Positions 1 through 8,862 of a DNA stretch of 64,000 bases are shown here, in pieces. The first letter of the stretch is position 1; every line of letters starts with the position of its first letter. Location of the stretch: assembly GCA_913776615.1 (NCBI GenBank), contig CAJYPK010000040.1:186001-250000 (forward strand), in the 5' to 3' direction. The notes beneath the pieces are model-generated. The model ran no database searches and was not told the origin of the DNA. It saw only the letters and a program-made list of their open reading frames with translations. A program made the position numbers and the translations under genes. The DNA comes from an uncultured Hymenobacter sp. Its GTDB lineage: Bacteria > Bacteroidota > Bacteroidia > Cytophagales > Hymenobacteraceae.

Positions 1-1079
1 TGCTAGTTCTGGTATTGCTGCTGGTCGTTTTTGGCCTGCTGTTTCGCCTCCAGATACTAACAGCTATTTTCTCGGGCTCTTACGTTCGCCAGATTGGTAC
101 CAGCAACCGCGTTAACGCAGTACTAATGCTGGTATTCATGGTAGTGGGCGGGGCCGCGTTCTTCTGGTCATTTGCTGAAAACTTCGGTAAAATGAACCCG
201 CCCATTGCTTCGATCCACGGTCACGCAATGGAGAAGATGTTCTGGACTACGATGACGGTTATCGGCGTTGCCTTTGTACTGACGCAGGTTCTGCTCTTTA
301 CCTACTCGTACAAGTATCAGCATAAGGATGGCCGCCGCGCTTATTTCTTCTCGCACAATAATAAAATTGAGGTAATCTGGACTATCATTCCGGCTATCGT
401 AATGGCTTCGCTGATTTTCGCCGGCTGGAAAGCTTGGACGCGAATCACTGGGCCGGCTCCTAAAGACGCTGTGGTGCTGGAAGTAATGGGTAAGCAGTTC
501 AACTGGCTTGTGCGTTATCCCGGTCGAGACATGAAGCTGGGCGTAGTGAATTACCGCCTGATTGACGCTTCGAATGAGTTTGGTTTCGACCTGAGTGATA
601 AAGCTGCAATGGACGACTTCGTGGCTCCCGAGGTTCACGTTCCAAAGGGTCACCCGGTTCTTATCAAGATTCGCTCGCGCGACGTTCTGCACGCTGTTTA
701 CATGCCCCATTTCCGCGTTCAGATGTACGCAGTACCGGGTATGCCGACCCGCTTCTGGTTTACGCCCACTGCCACGACGGATGAAATGCGCGCTAAGTTG
801 GGTAACCCTAAATTCGACTACGAGTTAGCTTGCAACCAGATTTGCGGTAAGGGTCACTTCGCGATGAAGCTGAAAATTGTAGTCGACGAGCCCGATGATT
901 ACGTAGCCTGGTTTGCCGCGCAGCCGCCGGTATCTAAGAATGCTGATCTGATGGCTTCCTTCAAGCAGATGAGCCAGCAGACTGGTCTCGGCAAGGGTGG
1001 TAGCCAAGGGGCTAAGGAAGCTGCAATCGAGGAAGCCGGTGAAACACCCGCTCCTTTGTCTGCTCAGGCTTCTATGTAA
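1..1079 (+). CDS. ctaC: cytochrome c oxidase subunit II (5' end outside window)
   Basis: Subunit II of an aa3-type terminal oxidase; it takes electrons from cytochrome c through its CuA centre. The reading frame is open to the left edge, so the true start lies outside the window; the first in-window start codon (TTG at 15) is probably not the real one. Two membrane segments precede a cupredoxin domain. The CuA ligands are visible as a His in RDVLHAVYMP and the CNQICGKGHFAM block (Cys273, Cys277, His281, Met284 counted from the TTG). A Gly/Ala/Glu-rich tail of about 40 residues follows the domain. It leads the oxidase operon, 31 bases ahead of subunit I. In Bacteroidota an alternative complex III usually lies just upstream; that cannot be seen here. 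Confidence 0.96.
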   Translation, partial: LVLVLLLVVFGLLFRLQILTAIFSGSYVRQIGTSNRVNAVLMLVFMVVGGAAFFWSFAENFGKMNPPIASIHGHAMEKMFWTTMTVIGVAFVLTQVLLFTYSYKYQHKDGRRAYFFSHNNKIEVIWTIIPAIVMASLIFAGWKAWTRITGPAPKDAVVLEVMGKQFNWLVRYPGRDMKLGVVNYRLIDASNEFGFDLSDKAAMDDFVAPEVHVPKGHPVLIKIRSRDVLHAVYMPHFRVQMYAVPGMPTRFWFTPTATTDEMRAKLGNPKFDYELACNQICGKGHFAMKLKIVVDEPDDYVAWFAAQPPVSKNADLMASFKQMSQQTGLGKGGSQGAKEAAIEEAGETPAPLSAQASM

Positions 1080-1110
1080 GAGTTAATTTTCTGAAGTTTT
1101 ATTCCGAACT

Positions 1111-2976
1111 ATGGCTACTAATCTCCCTGTTTCCGCGCAATCGCAGGGTGGGGTAGGTACCGCGCCGGTGCCCCACACGGAGCACGACGACCACCTACAC
1201 GACCACGAGCACCACGACCAGCACTGGCTGTGGAAATACGTCTTCAGCCAAGACCACAAAATGATTGCCCGTCAATTCCTCATTACGGGGATATTCTGGG
1301 CAGTTATCGGTGGTGTACTGTCGAGTTTGTTCCGTCTCCAGCTAGGTTGGCCGGAAGCTACGCTCGATTGGCTGCAACCTATTCTGGGTAAATGGATTGA
1401 AGGCGGCAAGCTGAATCCGGAGTTTTACCTCGCTTTGGTTACGATGCATGGTACCATTATGGTATTCTTCGTGCTGACGGCCGGTTTGTCGGGTACGTTC
1501 TCTAACTTCCTGATTCCGCTGCAAGTGGGTGCCCGCGACATGGCTTCGGGCTTCATGAACATGCTCTCGTACTGGTTCTTCTTCCTGTCGAGCGTGGTAA
1601 TGTTCTCCTCCCTGTTCTTGGAAACTGGTCCCGCAGCCGCTGGTTGGACAATCTACCCCCCGTTGAGCGCCCTGCCGCAAGCTATCTCCGGTTCGGGCAC
1701 TGGCATGACGATGTGGCTCGTGAGCATGGTATTCTTCATCGTGTCGCAGCTGCTGGGTGGCGTCAACTACGTGACGACAATCATCAATATGCGTACCCGC
1801 GGCATGAGCATGAGCAAACTGCCGCTGACTATCTGGGCTTTCTTCTTGACGGCCATCCTGGGTATTCTTTCGTTCCCGGTACTGTTCTCTGCCGCTCTGC
1901 TGCTGGTGTTCGACCGCTCGTTTGGTACCTCTTTCTTCCTGTCTGATATCTACATCGCTGGTCAGGCGTTGCACAACCAAGGTGGCTCGCCGGTTCTGTT
2001 CCAGCACTTGTTCTGGTTCTTGGGTCACCCCGAAGTGTACATCGTAATTATGCCGGCAATGGGCATGGTATCGGAAATTCTGGCTACCAATTCGCGCAAG
2101 CCGATTTTCGGCTACCGCGCTATGATTGGTTCGCTGATTGGTATTTCGCTGCTGTCGTTCGTTGTGTGGGCTCACCACATGTTCGTAACGGGCATGAACC
2201 CCTTCCTTGGCTCGGTGTTCATGTTCCTGACGCTCATCATCGCTGTACCGTCGGGTGTAAAAGTGTTCAACTGGCTGGCTACTCTTTGGCGCGGTAACAT
2301 CCGCTTCACGGCTGCAATGCTATTTTCAGTCGGCTTTGTTTCGCTGTTCATCTCGGGTGGTCTGACTGGCATCATCCTCGGTAACGCTACCCTCGACATT
2401 CAGATGCACAACACCTATTTCGTAGTGGCTCACTTCCACTTGGTAATGGGTTCGTCGGCCTTCTTCGGGTTGTTCGCTGGGGTTTATCACTGGTTCCCCA
2501 AGATGTTCGGCCGCATGATGGACGAGAAGCTCGGCTATATCCACTTCTGGCTGACTTTCATCGGGGTGTACTTGGTGTTCATGCCGATGCACTACGTTGG
2601 TATCGCTGGTTTCCCCCGTCGTTACTACTCTTGGACTGGCTTTGACGCTTTCTCGCAGTTTGCTGACTTAAATAAATTTATCTCGCTGGCAGCAATTCTG
2701 GCCTTCTTCGCCCAGTTCGTCTTCATCTTCAATTTCTTCTACAGCATTTTCCGCGGCCGCCGTGCTACGGAAAACCCTTGGAACTCGACGACGCTGGAGT
2801 GGACTACGCCAATCGAGCCCGGGCACGGCAACTGGCCTGGTGAGATCCCAGCTGTTTACCGCTGGCCCTACGATTACAGCAAACCCGGCGCAGAAGCTGA
2901 TTTCATCCCGCAGAACGTGCCTTACTCGCAAACGCCTTCTTCCAATCTGCCTTATGAGCGGGAATTGGCTGAGTAG
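1111..2976 (+). CDS. ctaD: cytochrome c oxidase subunit I
   Basis: Catalytic haem-copper subunit (621 aa) that reduces oxygen and pumps protons across the inner membrane. About twelve membrane segments are visible. The CuB/haem a3 motifs are present: HPEVY near residue 306 (the His-Tyr cross-link pair), WAHHMFVTGM near 353 (CuB histidines) and VAHFHLVMG near 440 (haem ligands). The N-terminus before the first helix is unusually His/Asp-rich, with eight His between about residues 24 and 40. It follows subunit II with a 31-base gap and ends at a strong terminator, so subunits II and I may be transcribed separately from the assembly genes. Confidence 0.97.
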   Translation: MATNLPVSAQSQGGVGTAPVPHTEHDDHLHDHEHHDQHWLWKYVFSQDHKMIARQFLITGIFWAVIGGVLSSLFRLQLGWPEATLDWLQPILGKWIEGGKLNPEFYLALVTMHGTIMVFFVLTAGLSGTFSNFLIPLQVGARDMASGFMNMLSYWFFFLSSVVMFSSLFLETGPAAAGWTIYPPLSALPQAISGSGTGMTMWLVSMVFFIVSQLLGGVNYVTTIINMRTRGMSMSKLPLTIWAFFLTAILGILSFPVLFSAALLLVFDRSFGTSFFLSDIYIAGQALHNQGGSPVLFQHLFWFLGHPEVYIVIMPAMGMVSEILATNSRKPIFGYRAMIGSLIGISLLSFVVWAHHMFVTGMNPFLGSVFMFLTLIIAVPSGVKVFNWLATLWRGNIRFTAAMLFSVGFVSLFISGGLTGIILGNATLDIQMHNTYFVVAHFHLVMGSSAFFGLFAGVYHWFPKMFGRMMDEKLGYIHFWLTFIGVYLVFMPMHYVGIAGFPRRYYSWTGFDAFSQFADLNKFISLAAILAFFAQFVFIFNFFYSIFRGRRATENPWNSTTLEWTTPIEPGHGNWPGEIPAVYRWPYDYSKPGAEADFIPQNVPYSQTPSSNLPYERELAE

Positions 2977-2997
2977 TCAGTAGAATAACTCTGCCTG

Positions 2998-3030
2998 AAC
3001 GGGCCGCCGCACCACGGCGGCCCGTTTTTT
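2998..3030 (+). terminator. Rho-independent terminator after subunit I
   Basis: A perfect 12-bp stem (2998-3009 with 3015-3026), a 5-base loop and a run of six T. It lies 21 bases after the ctaD stop and ahead of ctaA. Confidence 0.85.
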
Positions 3031-3108
3031 ATTCCACATCTGACAGGTTTCTAACCGATACCCGGCATGTTTCGGCAATGTCAGGTGTTCAGGTAAAAAG
3101 AAAGTTCT

Positions 3109-4260
3109 ATGCAAGAACAAGAAACAGCGTTTGCGAAGCGCTTCCGATTCTGGAGCGTGCTGACGGTTATCAGCATCTACCTATTGATTTTGGTAGGTGG
3201 CATAGTCCGGGCGACGGGTTCGGGAATGGGTTGCCCCGACTGGCCCAAATGCTTTGGACAATGGGTGCCCCCTACGCGAGCCGACCAGCTGCCAGCGAAC
3301 TACAAGCAAGTGTATACCGCACAGCGCGTGGCTAAGAATCAGAAGTTAGCCCGCACGCTGGCTGGCTTAGGTTTTAAGCAAGTGGCGGGGGAGATTTTCG
3401 CTCACCCTACCCAGTACATCGAAACGGATTTCAATGCCACAAAGACATGGATTGAGTACGTTAACCGGTTGTTAGGAGCCCTGATTGGTATTTTTGTTTT
3501 TGTAACGGCTGTGGTAGCCTGGCCCTATTGGCGCCGTGACCGCCCAGTTTTTTGGCTGGCGCTTGCCAGTTGGCTGCTCACTGGCTTTCAGGGCTGGTTG
3601 GGGTCGTTGGTAGTTTCTACCAATCTATTGCCTATTATGGTGACCATTCATATGGGGCTGGCGTTGCTCATCGTAGCATTGCTGCTCTACGCCGCTTACC
3701 GTGCCCGGTGGAATAAGGCTGAACAGGAGTTGAGTCAGCAACTTGCTTTGGAGACTTTGGGTGGACAAGATGATGAGGAAATAGCTATCGCTACGGGTCT
3801 GCGGTGGCTGCTATGGGGAGCACTACTACTCACCTTCGGGCAAATTATCCTTGGAACGCAGGTGCGGGAGGAGATAGATCAGATCGCCGCGGCCGCTAGC
3901 TATGAACAGCGGGCAACGTGGATCGATAAGCTGGGTAGTGTGTTTGAGTCGCACCGAACGCTCTCCGCCCTTGTCGTGCTGCTGAATGTATATGTCGGTT
4001 ATCAATTGTGGCAGTTAGCTATTCCGGTTTTACGGCGACTAGTAGTAGCTATTTGGGGTGTGCTTGGGCTAGAGATGGTAGCGGGAATCACGCTGGCGTA
4101 TTTCGCCTTACCCGCCTGGGTACAACCCGTCCACCTGACATTAGCTACGCTACTCTTCGGGGCGCAATTCGTCGCGTTGCTCGTGCTGCGGCGCTTAGCT
4201 AAGATATCGGCGAGGCCAGCACTTACGGCAGCAGCCACCGCCACTAGTTACCCACGCTAG
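3109..4260 (+). CDS. ctaA: haem A synthase (COX15/CtaA family)
   Basis: Converts haem O to haem A for the aa3 oxidase; 383 aa, integral membrane. Eight membrane segments are apparent in two similar halves. The conserved haem-binding histidines are seen in HMGLALL, ESHRTLSAL and PVHLTLATL, and an extracytoplasmic Cys pair (GMGCPDWPKCFG) follows helix 1, as in the Cys-containing class. The ATG at 3109 directly precedes a cytoplasmic N-tail; a longer overlapping frame is a shadow. It sits between the terminator of ctaD and ctaB, as expected for a haem-modification pair. Confidence 0.95.
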   Translation: MQEQETAFAKRFRFWSVLTVISIYLLILVGGIVRATGSGMGCPDWPKCFGQWVPPTRADQLPANYKQVYTAQRVAKNQKLARTLAGLGFKQVAGEIFAHPTQYIETDFNATKTWIEYVNRLLGALIGIFVFVTAVVAWPYWRRDRPVFWLALASWLLTGFQGWLGSLVVSTNLLPIMVTIHMGLALLIVALLLYAAYRARWNKAEQELSQQLALETLGGQDDEEIAIATGLRWLLWGALLLTFGQIILGTQVREEIDQIAAAASYEQRATWIDKLGSVFESHRTLSALVVLLNVYVGYQLWQLAIPVLRRLVVAIWGVLGLEMVAGITLAYFALPAWVQPVHLTLATLLFGAQFVALLVLRRLAKISARPALTAAATATSYPR

Positions 4261-4273
4261 GCGTTGTCGGACG

Positions 4274-4281
4274 TACCTTTG
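4274..4281 (+). promoter_or_regulatory. candidate Bacteroidota -7 element upstream of ctaB
   Basis: TACCTTTG matches the Bacteroidota -7 consensus TAnnTTTG exactly and lies 22 bases before the ctaB ATG. I see no TTG/TTTG box at the expected -33 distance, so this is only a candidate for separate transcription of ctaB and the genes after it. Confidence 0.35.
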
Positions 4282-4303
4282 CAACAGCAATTTTCTTAGG
4301 TTA

Positions 4304-5155
4304 ATGACAAAGGCCCGTGCCTATTTTCAGCTCCTCAAGTTTCGGCTGTCCTTTACCGTAGCTTTTTCCAGTGCGCTGGGCTATCTGCTGGGCTTATCGG
4401 CTCCAAACTGGGGCCACGCCCTATTAGTACTACTCGGTGGCCTGCTCGTAACCGGGGCGGCCAACATTATCAATCAGATTTTCGAGAAAGACCTCGATAA
4501 GCTGATGCGTCGTACTGAGAATCGTCCGCTGCCAACTGGGCGCGTTACAGTTACGGAGGCTTGGGTGTACTGTGTATTATTGGCCGTGGCTGGCTTGAGC
4601 CTGCTCGCATACTATTTCAACCCACTGACGGCGGCTCTGTCGCTGCTGTCGCTCATTCTCTACGGCTTTATTTACACGCCGCTCAAGACGGTTTCCCCCG
4701 TGTGCGTAGCGGTGGGGGCCATTCCGGGTGGGCTGCCGCCGCTCATTGGCTGGGTTGCGGCTACGGGCTACGTAGGGGAGGCCGCGTGGGTACTGTTCGG
4801 TATCCAGTTTATGTGGCAGTTTCCGCACTTCTGGGCCATCGCTTGGGTGGCGGACGAGGATTACAAGCGGGCGGGCTTCAAGATGCTGCCTACGCCCGGT
4901 AATCGCGATTTGCGCACGGCTTTTCAGATTATGACCTATACCGTGCTGCTCGTACCGGTGTCGCTACTGCCGCTGGTGCTGGGTATCTCGGGGCGTACAT
5001 CGGCGGGAGTGGCTCTGGTGTGCGGCGTCCTCTTCACGCTGCTTACGGTGCGCCTCATGCGTACGCAAGACCGCAAAGCGGCGCTCAGCATCATGTTTGC
5101 TTCTTTCCTCTATTTACCCATTGTGCAAATAGCGCTGCTTTTGGACAAAGTTTGA
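4304..5155 (+). CDS. ctaB: protohaem IX farnesyltransferase (haem O synthase)
   Basis: UbiA-family prenyltransferase (283 aa, about nine membrane segments) that adds a farnesyl chain to haem b, making haem O, the substrate of CtaA. The first Asp-rich motif is NQIFEKDLDKLMRRTENRP near residues 55-75. Further family blocks are YTPLKTVSP and FPHFWAIAWVADEDY. It begins 43 bases after ctaA and precedes subunit III by 103 bases. Confidence 0.95.
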   Translation: MTKARAYFQLLKFRLSFTVAFSSALGYLLGLSAPNWGHALLVLLGGLLVTGAANIINQIFEKDLDKLMRRTENRPLPTGRVTVTEAWVYCVLLAVAGLSLLAYYFNPLTAALSLLSLILYGFIYTPLKTVSPVCVAVGAIPGGLPPLIGWVAATGYVGEAAWVLFGIQFMWQFPHFWAIAWVADEDYKRAGFKMLPTPGNRDLRTAFQIMTYTVLLVPVSLLPLVLGISGRTSAGVALVCGVLFTLLTVRLMRTQDRKAALSIMFASFLYLPIVQIALLLDKV

Positions 5156-5258
5156 GTGAAAGTTAGCTGTTTGGTGTTGTCGGATAGCAGTGAGGCTTAA
5201 CGGACAACAGCGGAGCTGCCCGTAGATTTTATCCCTACCATAAGTTTTATCACCCGAT

Positions 5259-5849
5259 ATGAAAACTTCCGAAGCAATGCTCGGCGAAAAGGAGTTGGGC
5301 CTGGGTTGGCATCCCAAGCGCGTACTGCTTATTTTATTGATTTTCAGTATTGTCATGATGTTCGCCGCTTTCACCAGCGGATACATCGTGCGGCGCGATG
5401 AAGGTAACTGGCGCGAATTTGACCTGCCGCTGAGTCTACTCTTCAACACCATCGTTATCGTGCTGAGCAGCGCGACTATGCAGTGGGCCTATTTCATGGC
5501 CAAGCGTGACGAAGTTAAGCTCGCCAATATCGGTCTGTTGCTGACGATGGTCCTCGGCATCGTATTCGTCTTTGGTCAAGTACATTCGTGGGGCGACCTC
5601 GTGGCGGGCCACACGTATTTCGGTGGGAGCGACGCTAACCCCTCCGGCTCATTTGTGTACGTACTCATGGGCGTACACGCTTTCCACCTTATCACGGGCC
5701 TCATTTTTGTGGCGGTCGTTTTGAAGCGCAGCCTTAATTATCAGGTACATTCACGCGCTATGCTTTCGATTGGCAACGCTACCTTGTACTGGCACTTCCT
5801 GGGTGGGCTTTGGCTGTACCTGTATTTGTTCCTACTTTTGAACCACTAA
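5259..5849 (+). CDS. cytochrome c oxidase subunit III, first copy
   Basis: Short haem-copper oxidase subunit III (196 aa, five membrane segments). Family signs are the GVHAFHLITGL motif and ATLYWHFLGGLWLYLYLFLLL at the C-terminus. Subunit III stabilises the catalytic subunit and the proton path. A second, longer subunit III follows 44 bases later; tandem subunit III genes are common in Bacteroidota oxidase operons, and the shorter one lacks the N-terminal helices of the canonical form. Confidence 0.92.
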   Translation: MKTSEAMLGEKELGLGWHPKRVLLILLIFSIVMMFAAFTSGYIVRRDEGNWREFDLPLSLLFNTIVIVLSSATMQWAYFMAKRDEVKLANIGLLLTMVLGIVFVFGQVHSWGDLVAGHTYFGGSDANPSGSFVYVLMGVHAFHLITGLIFVAVVLKRSLNYQVHSRAMLSIGNATLYWHFLGGLWLYLYLFLLLNH

Positions 5850-5893
5850 ACGGGAATTTGGCGTAAAGCCCGCCTGTCCATCTGTTGTCCGTT

Positions 5894-6670
5894 ATGGCCC
5901 ACTCCACTACTTTGCAGCCGAACGCTGCCTCCGCCGCCTACGTCGATGCGCCCCGCACCGGCACCTGGGATGGCGGCAACGAACCCTTCAAGGCAAGCTA
6001 CGGCAAGCTGATGATGTGGTTCTTCTTGCTCTCGGATGCCTTTACTTTTGGCGCATTCCTCACTGCTTACGGCCTCATCCGCCACAAGCACGGGGTATTT
6101 ACGGGACAGGCTAAGGATTTCTTCTTCAGCACGGCGCACTGGCCCATTCCGGAGAAAGTTTTTAATGCTTTTCCGGGTCTGCACGGGATAGACCTGCCGC
6201 TGGCCTTTGTGGCGTTCATGACGATGATTCTCATCTTCAGCTCCGTAACGATGGTACTGGCCGTAGAAGCTGGCCACCGCATGGACAAAGCGGACGTGCA
6301 AAAGTGGCTCCTGTGGACTATCCTATTCGGCTCTATTTTCATCAGCAGCCAAGCTTGGGAGTGGACGCACTTTATTAATGGTACCGAGGCTGGCACCCGC
6401 ATGGCTGATGGCACCATCTTCCACGGGGCCAACCTGACGATGAATCAGTATGGTCCGCCGCTGTTTGCCGACCTGTTCTTCTTTATCACCGGCTTCCACG
6501 GCACGCACGTATTCTCGGGTATCTGCCTGCTGGTGTGGTGCTTCATTGCGACTACCAACGGTACGTTTGAGAAGCGCGGCCACTACGAGATGATCGAGAA
6601 AATCGGTCTCTACTGGCACTTTGTTGACTTGGTGTGGGTGTTCGTTTTCACCTTCTTCTACCTTGTATAA
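5894..6670 (+). CDS. ctaE: cytochrome c oxidase subunit III, second copy
   Basis: Longer subunit III (258 aa from the ATG at 5894). A TTG three codons upstream is in frame, but the ATG gives the normal MAHSTT start. Seven membrane segments, including MMWFFLLSDAFTFGAFL, the conserved FFITGFHGTHVF and the C-terminal GLYWHFVDLVWVFVF block. With the preceding short copy and subunit IV it forms the small-subunit part of the oxidase operon. Confidence 0.94.
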   Translation: MAHSTTLQPNAASAAYVDAPRTGTWDGGNEPFKASYGKLMMWFFLLSDAFTFGAFLTAYGLIRHKHGVFTGQAKDFFFSTAHWPIPEKVFNAFPGLHGIDLPLAFVAFMTMILIFSSVTMVLAVEAGHRMDKADVQKWLLWTILFGSIFISSQAWEWTHFINGTEAGTRMADGTIFHGANLTMNQYGPPLFADLFFFITGFHGTHVFSGICLLVWCFIATTNGTFEKRGHYEMIEKIGLYWHFVDLVWVFVFTFFYLV

Positions 6671-6769
6671 ATTAATCCGGAGTTAAGGAATGCGAGCTGC
6701 GCTTTCGGCCCTGTCGGTCGGAGTCGCGGCTCGTCACTTATAAACTTCACTAGTTATTACTTAAAAGCA

Positions 6770-7126
6770 ATGTCTGCTCACGCTGCTCCCGAACACGGTG
6801 AATACACCGGCGAAATCGCCAAGCCAAACACCGCCTGGATTTGGAAGACCTTCTGGATTCTGGTTATCATCACGGCGGCGGAATTCGCCATCGCCTTCAG
6901 CATGACCTCGCCCGGCTTGCGCACCCTGCGCAACACCATCTTTATCGTGATGACGATTTTGAAGGCATTTTTCATTGTGGGTGAGTTTATGCACCTTAAG
7001 CATGAAGTAAAGAGCCTTATTTGGACGATCCTCGTGCCGACCGCCCTGTTGGTGTGGCTCGTGGTTGCCCTCGTTACTGAAGGCTCATACGTGGGCGAGG
7101 TGCTGTCTCACATGTTCAGCAGCTAA
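6770..7126 (+). CDS. cytochrome c oxidase subunit IV
   Basis: Small membrane protein (118 aa) of the prokaryotic oxidase subunit IV family, with three hydrophobic helices (around residues 25-45, 55-75 and 85-105) and the family-like MHLKHEVKSLIW segment between helices 2 and 3. It lies 99 bases after subunit III and 9 bases before the SCO-like gene. It is thought to stabilise the oxidase; it has no catalytic residues. Confidence 0.88.
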   Translation: MSAHAAPEHGEYTGEIAKPNTAWIWKTFWILVIITAAEFAIAFSMTSPGLRTLRNTIFIVMTILKAFFIVGEFMHLKHEVKSLIWTILVPTALLVWLVVALVTEGSYVGEVLSHMFSS

Positions 7127-7135
7127 TTTCAAAGA

Positions 7136-7828
7136 ATGAGACCACGCCAGACCATATTGCTGGGCCTGCTCTTGCTGGTGCCGGTGCTGGCGTTCTTATT
7201 CCTCTACGGCTTCGGCCGCAATCATTACGCGCTGCCAACCTACCTGCCCGAGCGAGCGGACTCTGTTCGCACCTCGGCGGGAGGATGGCAGCGCGATACT
7301 GTTTTCCACCGGGTAGCTCCTTTTCGGGTGCTAACGGCTGGGGGGCGCTCACTAGCCAGCAGCGAGCTGAGTAAGGGGTTGTATGTGGTGCAGTTTTACG
7401 CACCGGGCGAGGTGGGTATGCCGGCTACCCGGGCATTGGCCCGGCTGCAAGAGCGCTTCCGGCCCGACCCTCGCGTACGGTTGCTGACGCTAGTGGCGGC
7501 TGAGGCAACGCCTGCCACTACCGAGGCACAGCTCACCAAACTGAGCGAGCAATACGGAACTATCACGGGCAAGTGGTTTTTCGGGGCGGTTCCGGCCGAT
7601 ACATTGCAACTGCTAGCCCGGCAGGAATTCGGGCAAACTGCCTTGCGGCCCGAGTATTTTCCGTTCCGATCCGCTACTGAGCCGGCGAACTTGCTGCCGG
7701 CCCGCTTGTTACTAGTAGATAACGCGCAGCACGTGCGTGGTTACTACGACGCTGCCGATAAGTACGAAATCGAGCGGCTGATTACCGAAATTAACGTTTT
7801 GCTTTATACCTATGACCACCGCGACTGA
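7136..7828 (+). CDS. SCO/SenC-like protein without cysteines
   Basis: 230 aa with one N-terminal membrane anchor followed by a thioredoxin-like fold. Position in the oxidase operon, the GRNHYALPTY segment after the anchor, VVQFYAPGE where SCO proteins carry the copper-binding CxxxC loop, and LLLVDNAQHVRGYYD near the C-terminus place it in the SCO1/SenC family, which delivers copper to CuA. The protein contains no Cys at all, and the copper-ligand His expected before the LLLVD strand is missing. It therefore should not bind copper like a normal SCO; a structural or redox-free role is likely. It overlaps the next gene by 17 bases. Confidence 0.8.
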   Translation: MRPRQTILLGLLLLVPVLAFLFLYGFGRNHYALPTYLPERADSVRTSAGGWQRDTVFHRVAPFRVLTAGGRSLASSELSKGLYVVQFYAPGEVGMPATRALARLQERFRPDPRVRLLTLVAAEATPATTEAQLTKLSEQYGTITGKWFFGAVPADTLQLLARQEFGQTALRPEYFPFRSATEPANLLPARLLLVDNAQHVRGYYDAADKYEIERLITEINVLLYTYDHRD

Positions 7829-8393
7829 GCAGCTGCACCCGCCCGTGCTGGAGCCGGGCGGCTACACTAAATATAAAATTATTCTGGGCACGCTCGGCGT
7901 GGTAGTCCCGCTGCTGGTAGCGGTACTGTTTTATTATAAGAACATTTTCCGCATCGAAGGAGCCGACGCCTACCTGCGCTCATTACCCGCCATCAACGCC
8001 GGACTCAACTCCCTGACGGCGGTGGCGCTGCTGGTGGGATACTATTTTATTCGGCAGCAAAATGTCTTGGCGCACCGCGCCGCGATGGGAACGGCCTTCG
8101 CACTGGGTGGGTTGTTCCTCGTTTCCTACGTCGCCTACCATTCACAGGTAGAAAGCACGCATTTCGGAGGCACCGGGGCAATTAGGGGCATCTACTTTCT
8201 CTTATTGCTCTCGCATATCAGCTTAGCAGCTGTTACGGTAGCATTGGTGCTCTTTACACTGTATTTTGCACTTACCGGTCAGTATACTAAGCACAAGCGC
8301 ATTGCTCGCTGGACCTTTCCCATTTGGCTTTACGTTTCGGTGACGGGCGTTATCGTTTACTTTATGATTGCGCCGTACTATCCGGCTGGCTAG
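7812..8393 (+). CDS. DUF420 membrane protein (oxidase-operon type)
   Basis: 193 aa with five predicted membrane helices. The order and motifs (ALLVGYYFIRQQNVLAHRAAM, then SYVAYHSQVESTHFGG, then LLLSHISLAAV) match the DUF420 family; some relatives, such as CtaM, are needed for haem-copper oxidase activity. The conserved His residues in the membrane segments are candidate metal or haem ligands. The ATG at 7812 lies inside the end of the SCO-like gene, implying translational coupling. Confidence 0.87.
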   Translation: MTTATEQLHPPVLEPGGYTKYKIILGTLGVVVPLLVAVLFYYKNIFRIEGADAYLRSLPAINAGLNSLTAVALLVGYYFIRQQNVLAHRAAMGTAFALGGLFLVSYVAYHSQVESTHFGGTGAIRGIYFLLLLSHISLAAVTVALVLFTLYFALTGQYTKHKRIARWTFPIWLYVSVTGVIVYFMIAPYYPAG

Positions 8394-8425
8394 CCAGCTT
8401 AGCTTGACTCTTAATTTCTTTTCAT

Positions 8426-8668
8426 ATGAAAAAGCTTATTTTCGGCTTGCTGCTGGCTTTGTTGACGCTGGTGACGCTGGCACCTGCTCAAGCCCAATGC
8501 GTGATGTGCAAAAGCCAGGTGGAAGCCGCCCGCTCAGAGCGTGACGACTACGATGTAGCTGGCCTCAATAAAGGTATCTTGTATATGATGACGGTACCCT
8601 ACATCCTGATGGGAGCCGTGGGTTTCTTCTGGTACCGTCGTACGCACCCTAAAGGCCCAGCTAAGTAG
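8426..8668 (+). CDS. small CVMC-containing membrane protein
   Basis: 80 aa: a signal peptide ending near APAQAQ, immediately followed by CVMC (CxxC) at the mature N-terminus, a short charged stretch, then one membrane helix (TVPYILMGAVGFFWY) and a basic tail. Similar small proteins with a CxMC motif occur at the end of oxidase operons in Bacteroidota, without a proven function that I know of. An exported CxxC with Met suggests copper or thiol chemistry; that is inference. It is the last gene before the operon terminator. Confidence 0.78.
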   Translation: MKKLIFGLLLALLTLVTLAPAQAQCVMCKSQVEAARSERDDYDVAGLNKGILYMMTVPYILMGAVGFFWYRRTHPKGPAK

Positions 8669-8691
8669 AAGCTGCATTTTAAAATTGATAG

Positions 8692-8735
8692 AGCCGGTGG
8701 CCCTGCGTACATAGCAAGGCCGCCGGCTTTTGTTT
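8692..8735 (+). terminator. Rho-independent terminator of the oxidase operon
   Basis: A 15-bp stem with one G-T pair and one mismatch (8692-8706 with 8714-8728) followed by a T-rich tract. It lies 24 bases after the last oxidase-operon stop. Confidence 0.85.
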
Positions 8736-8862
8736 TTAACGGCGGCCGACTAACATTTTAACGCTAGCTTGCGCTTAACTGGCGGCCTGGTTTTTGTCGG
8801 CCGTTGAAGACCATTTACTTCGATTTGTTGCTTTGCCTGCTGCCTTCTCTCGTTTAGCTATC

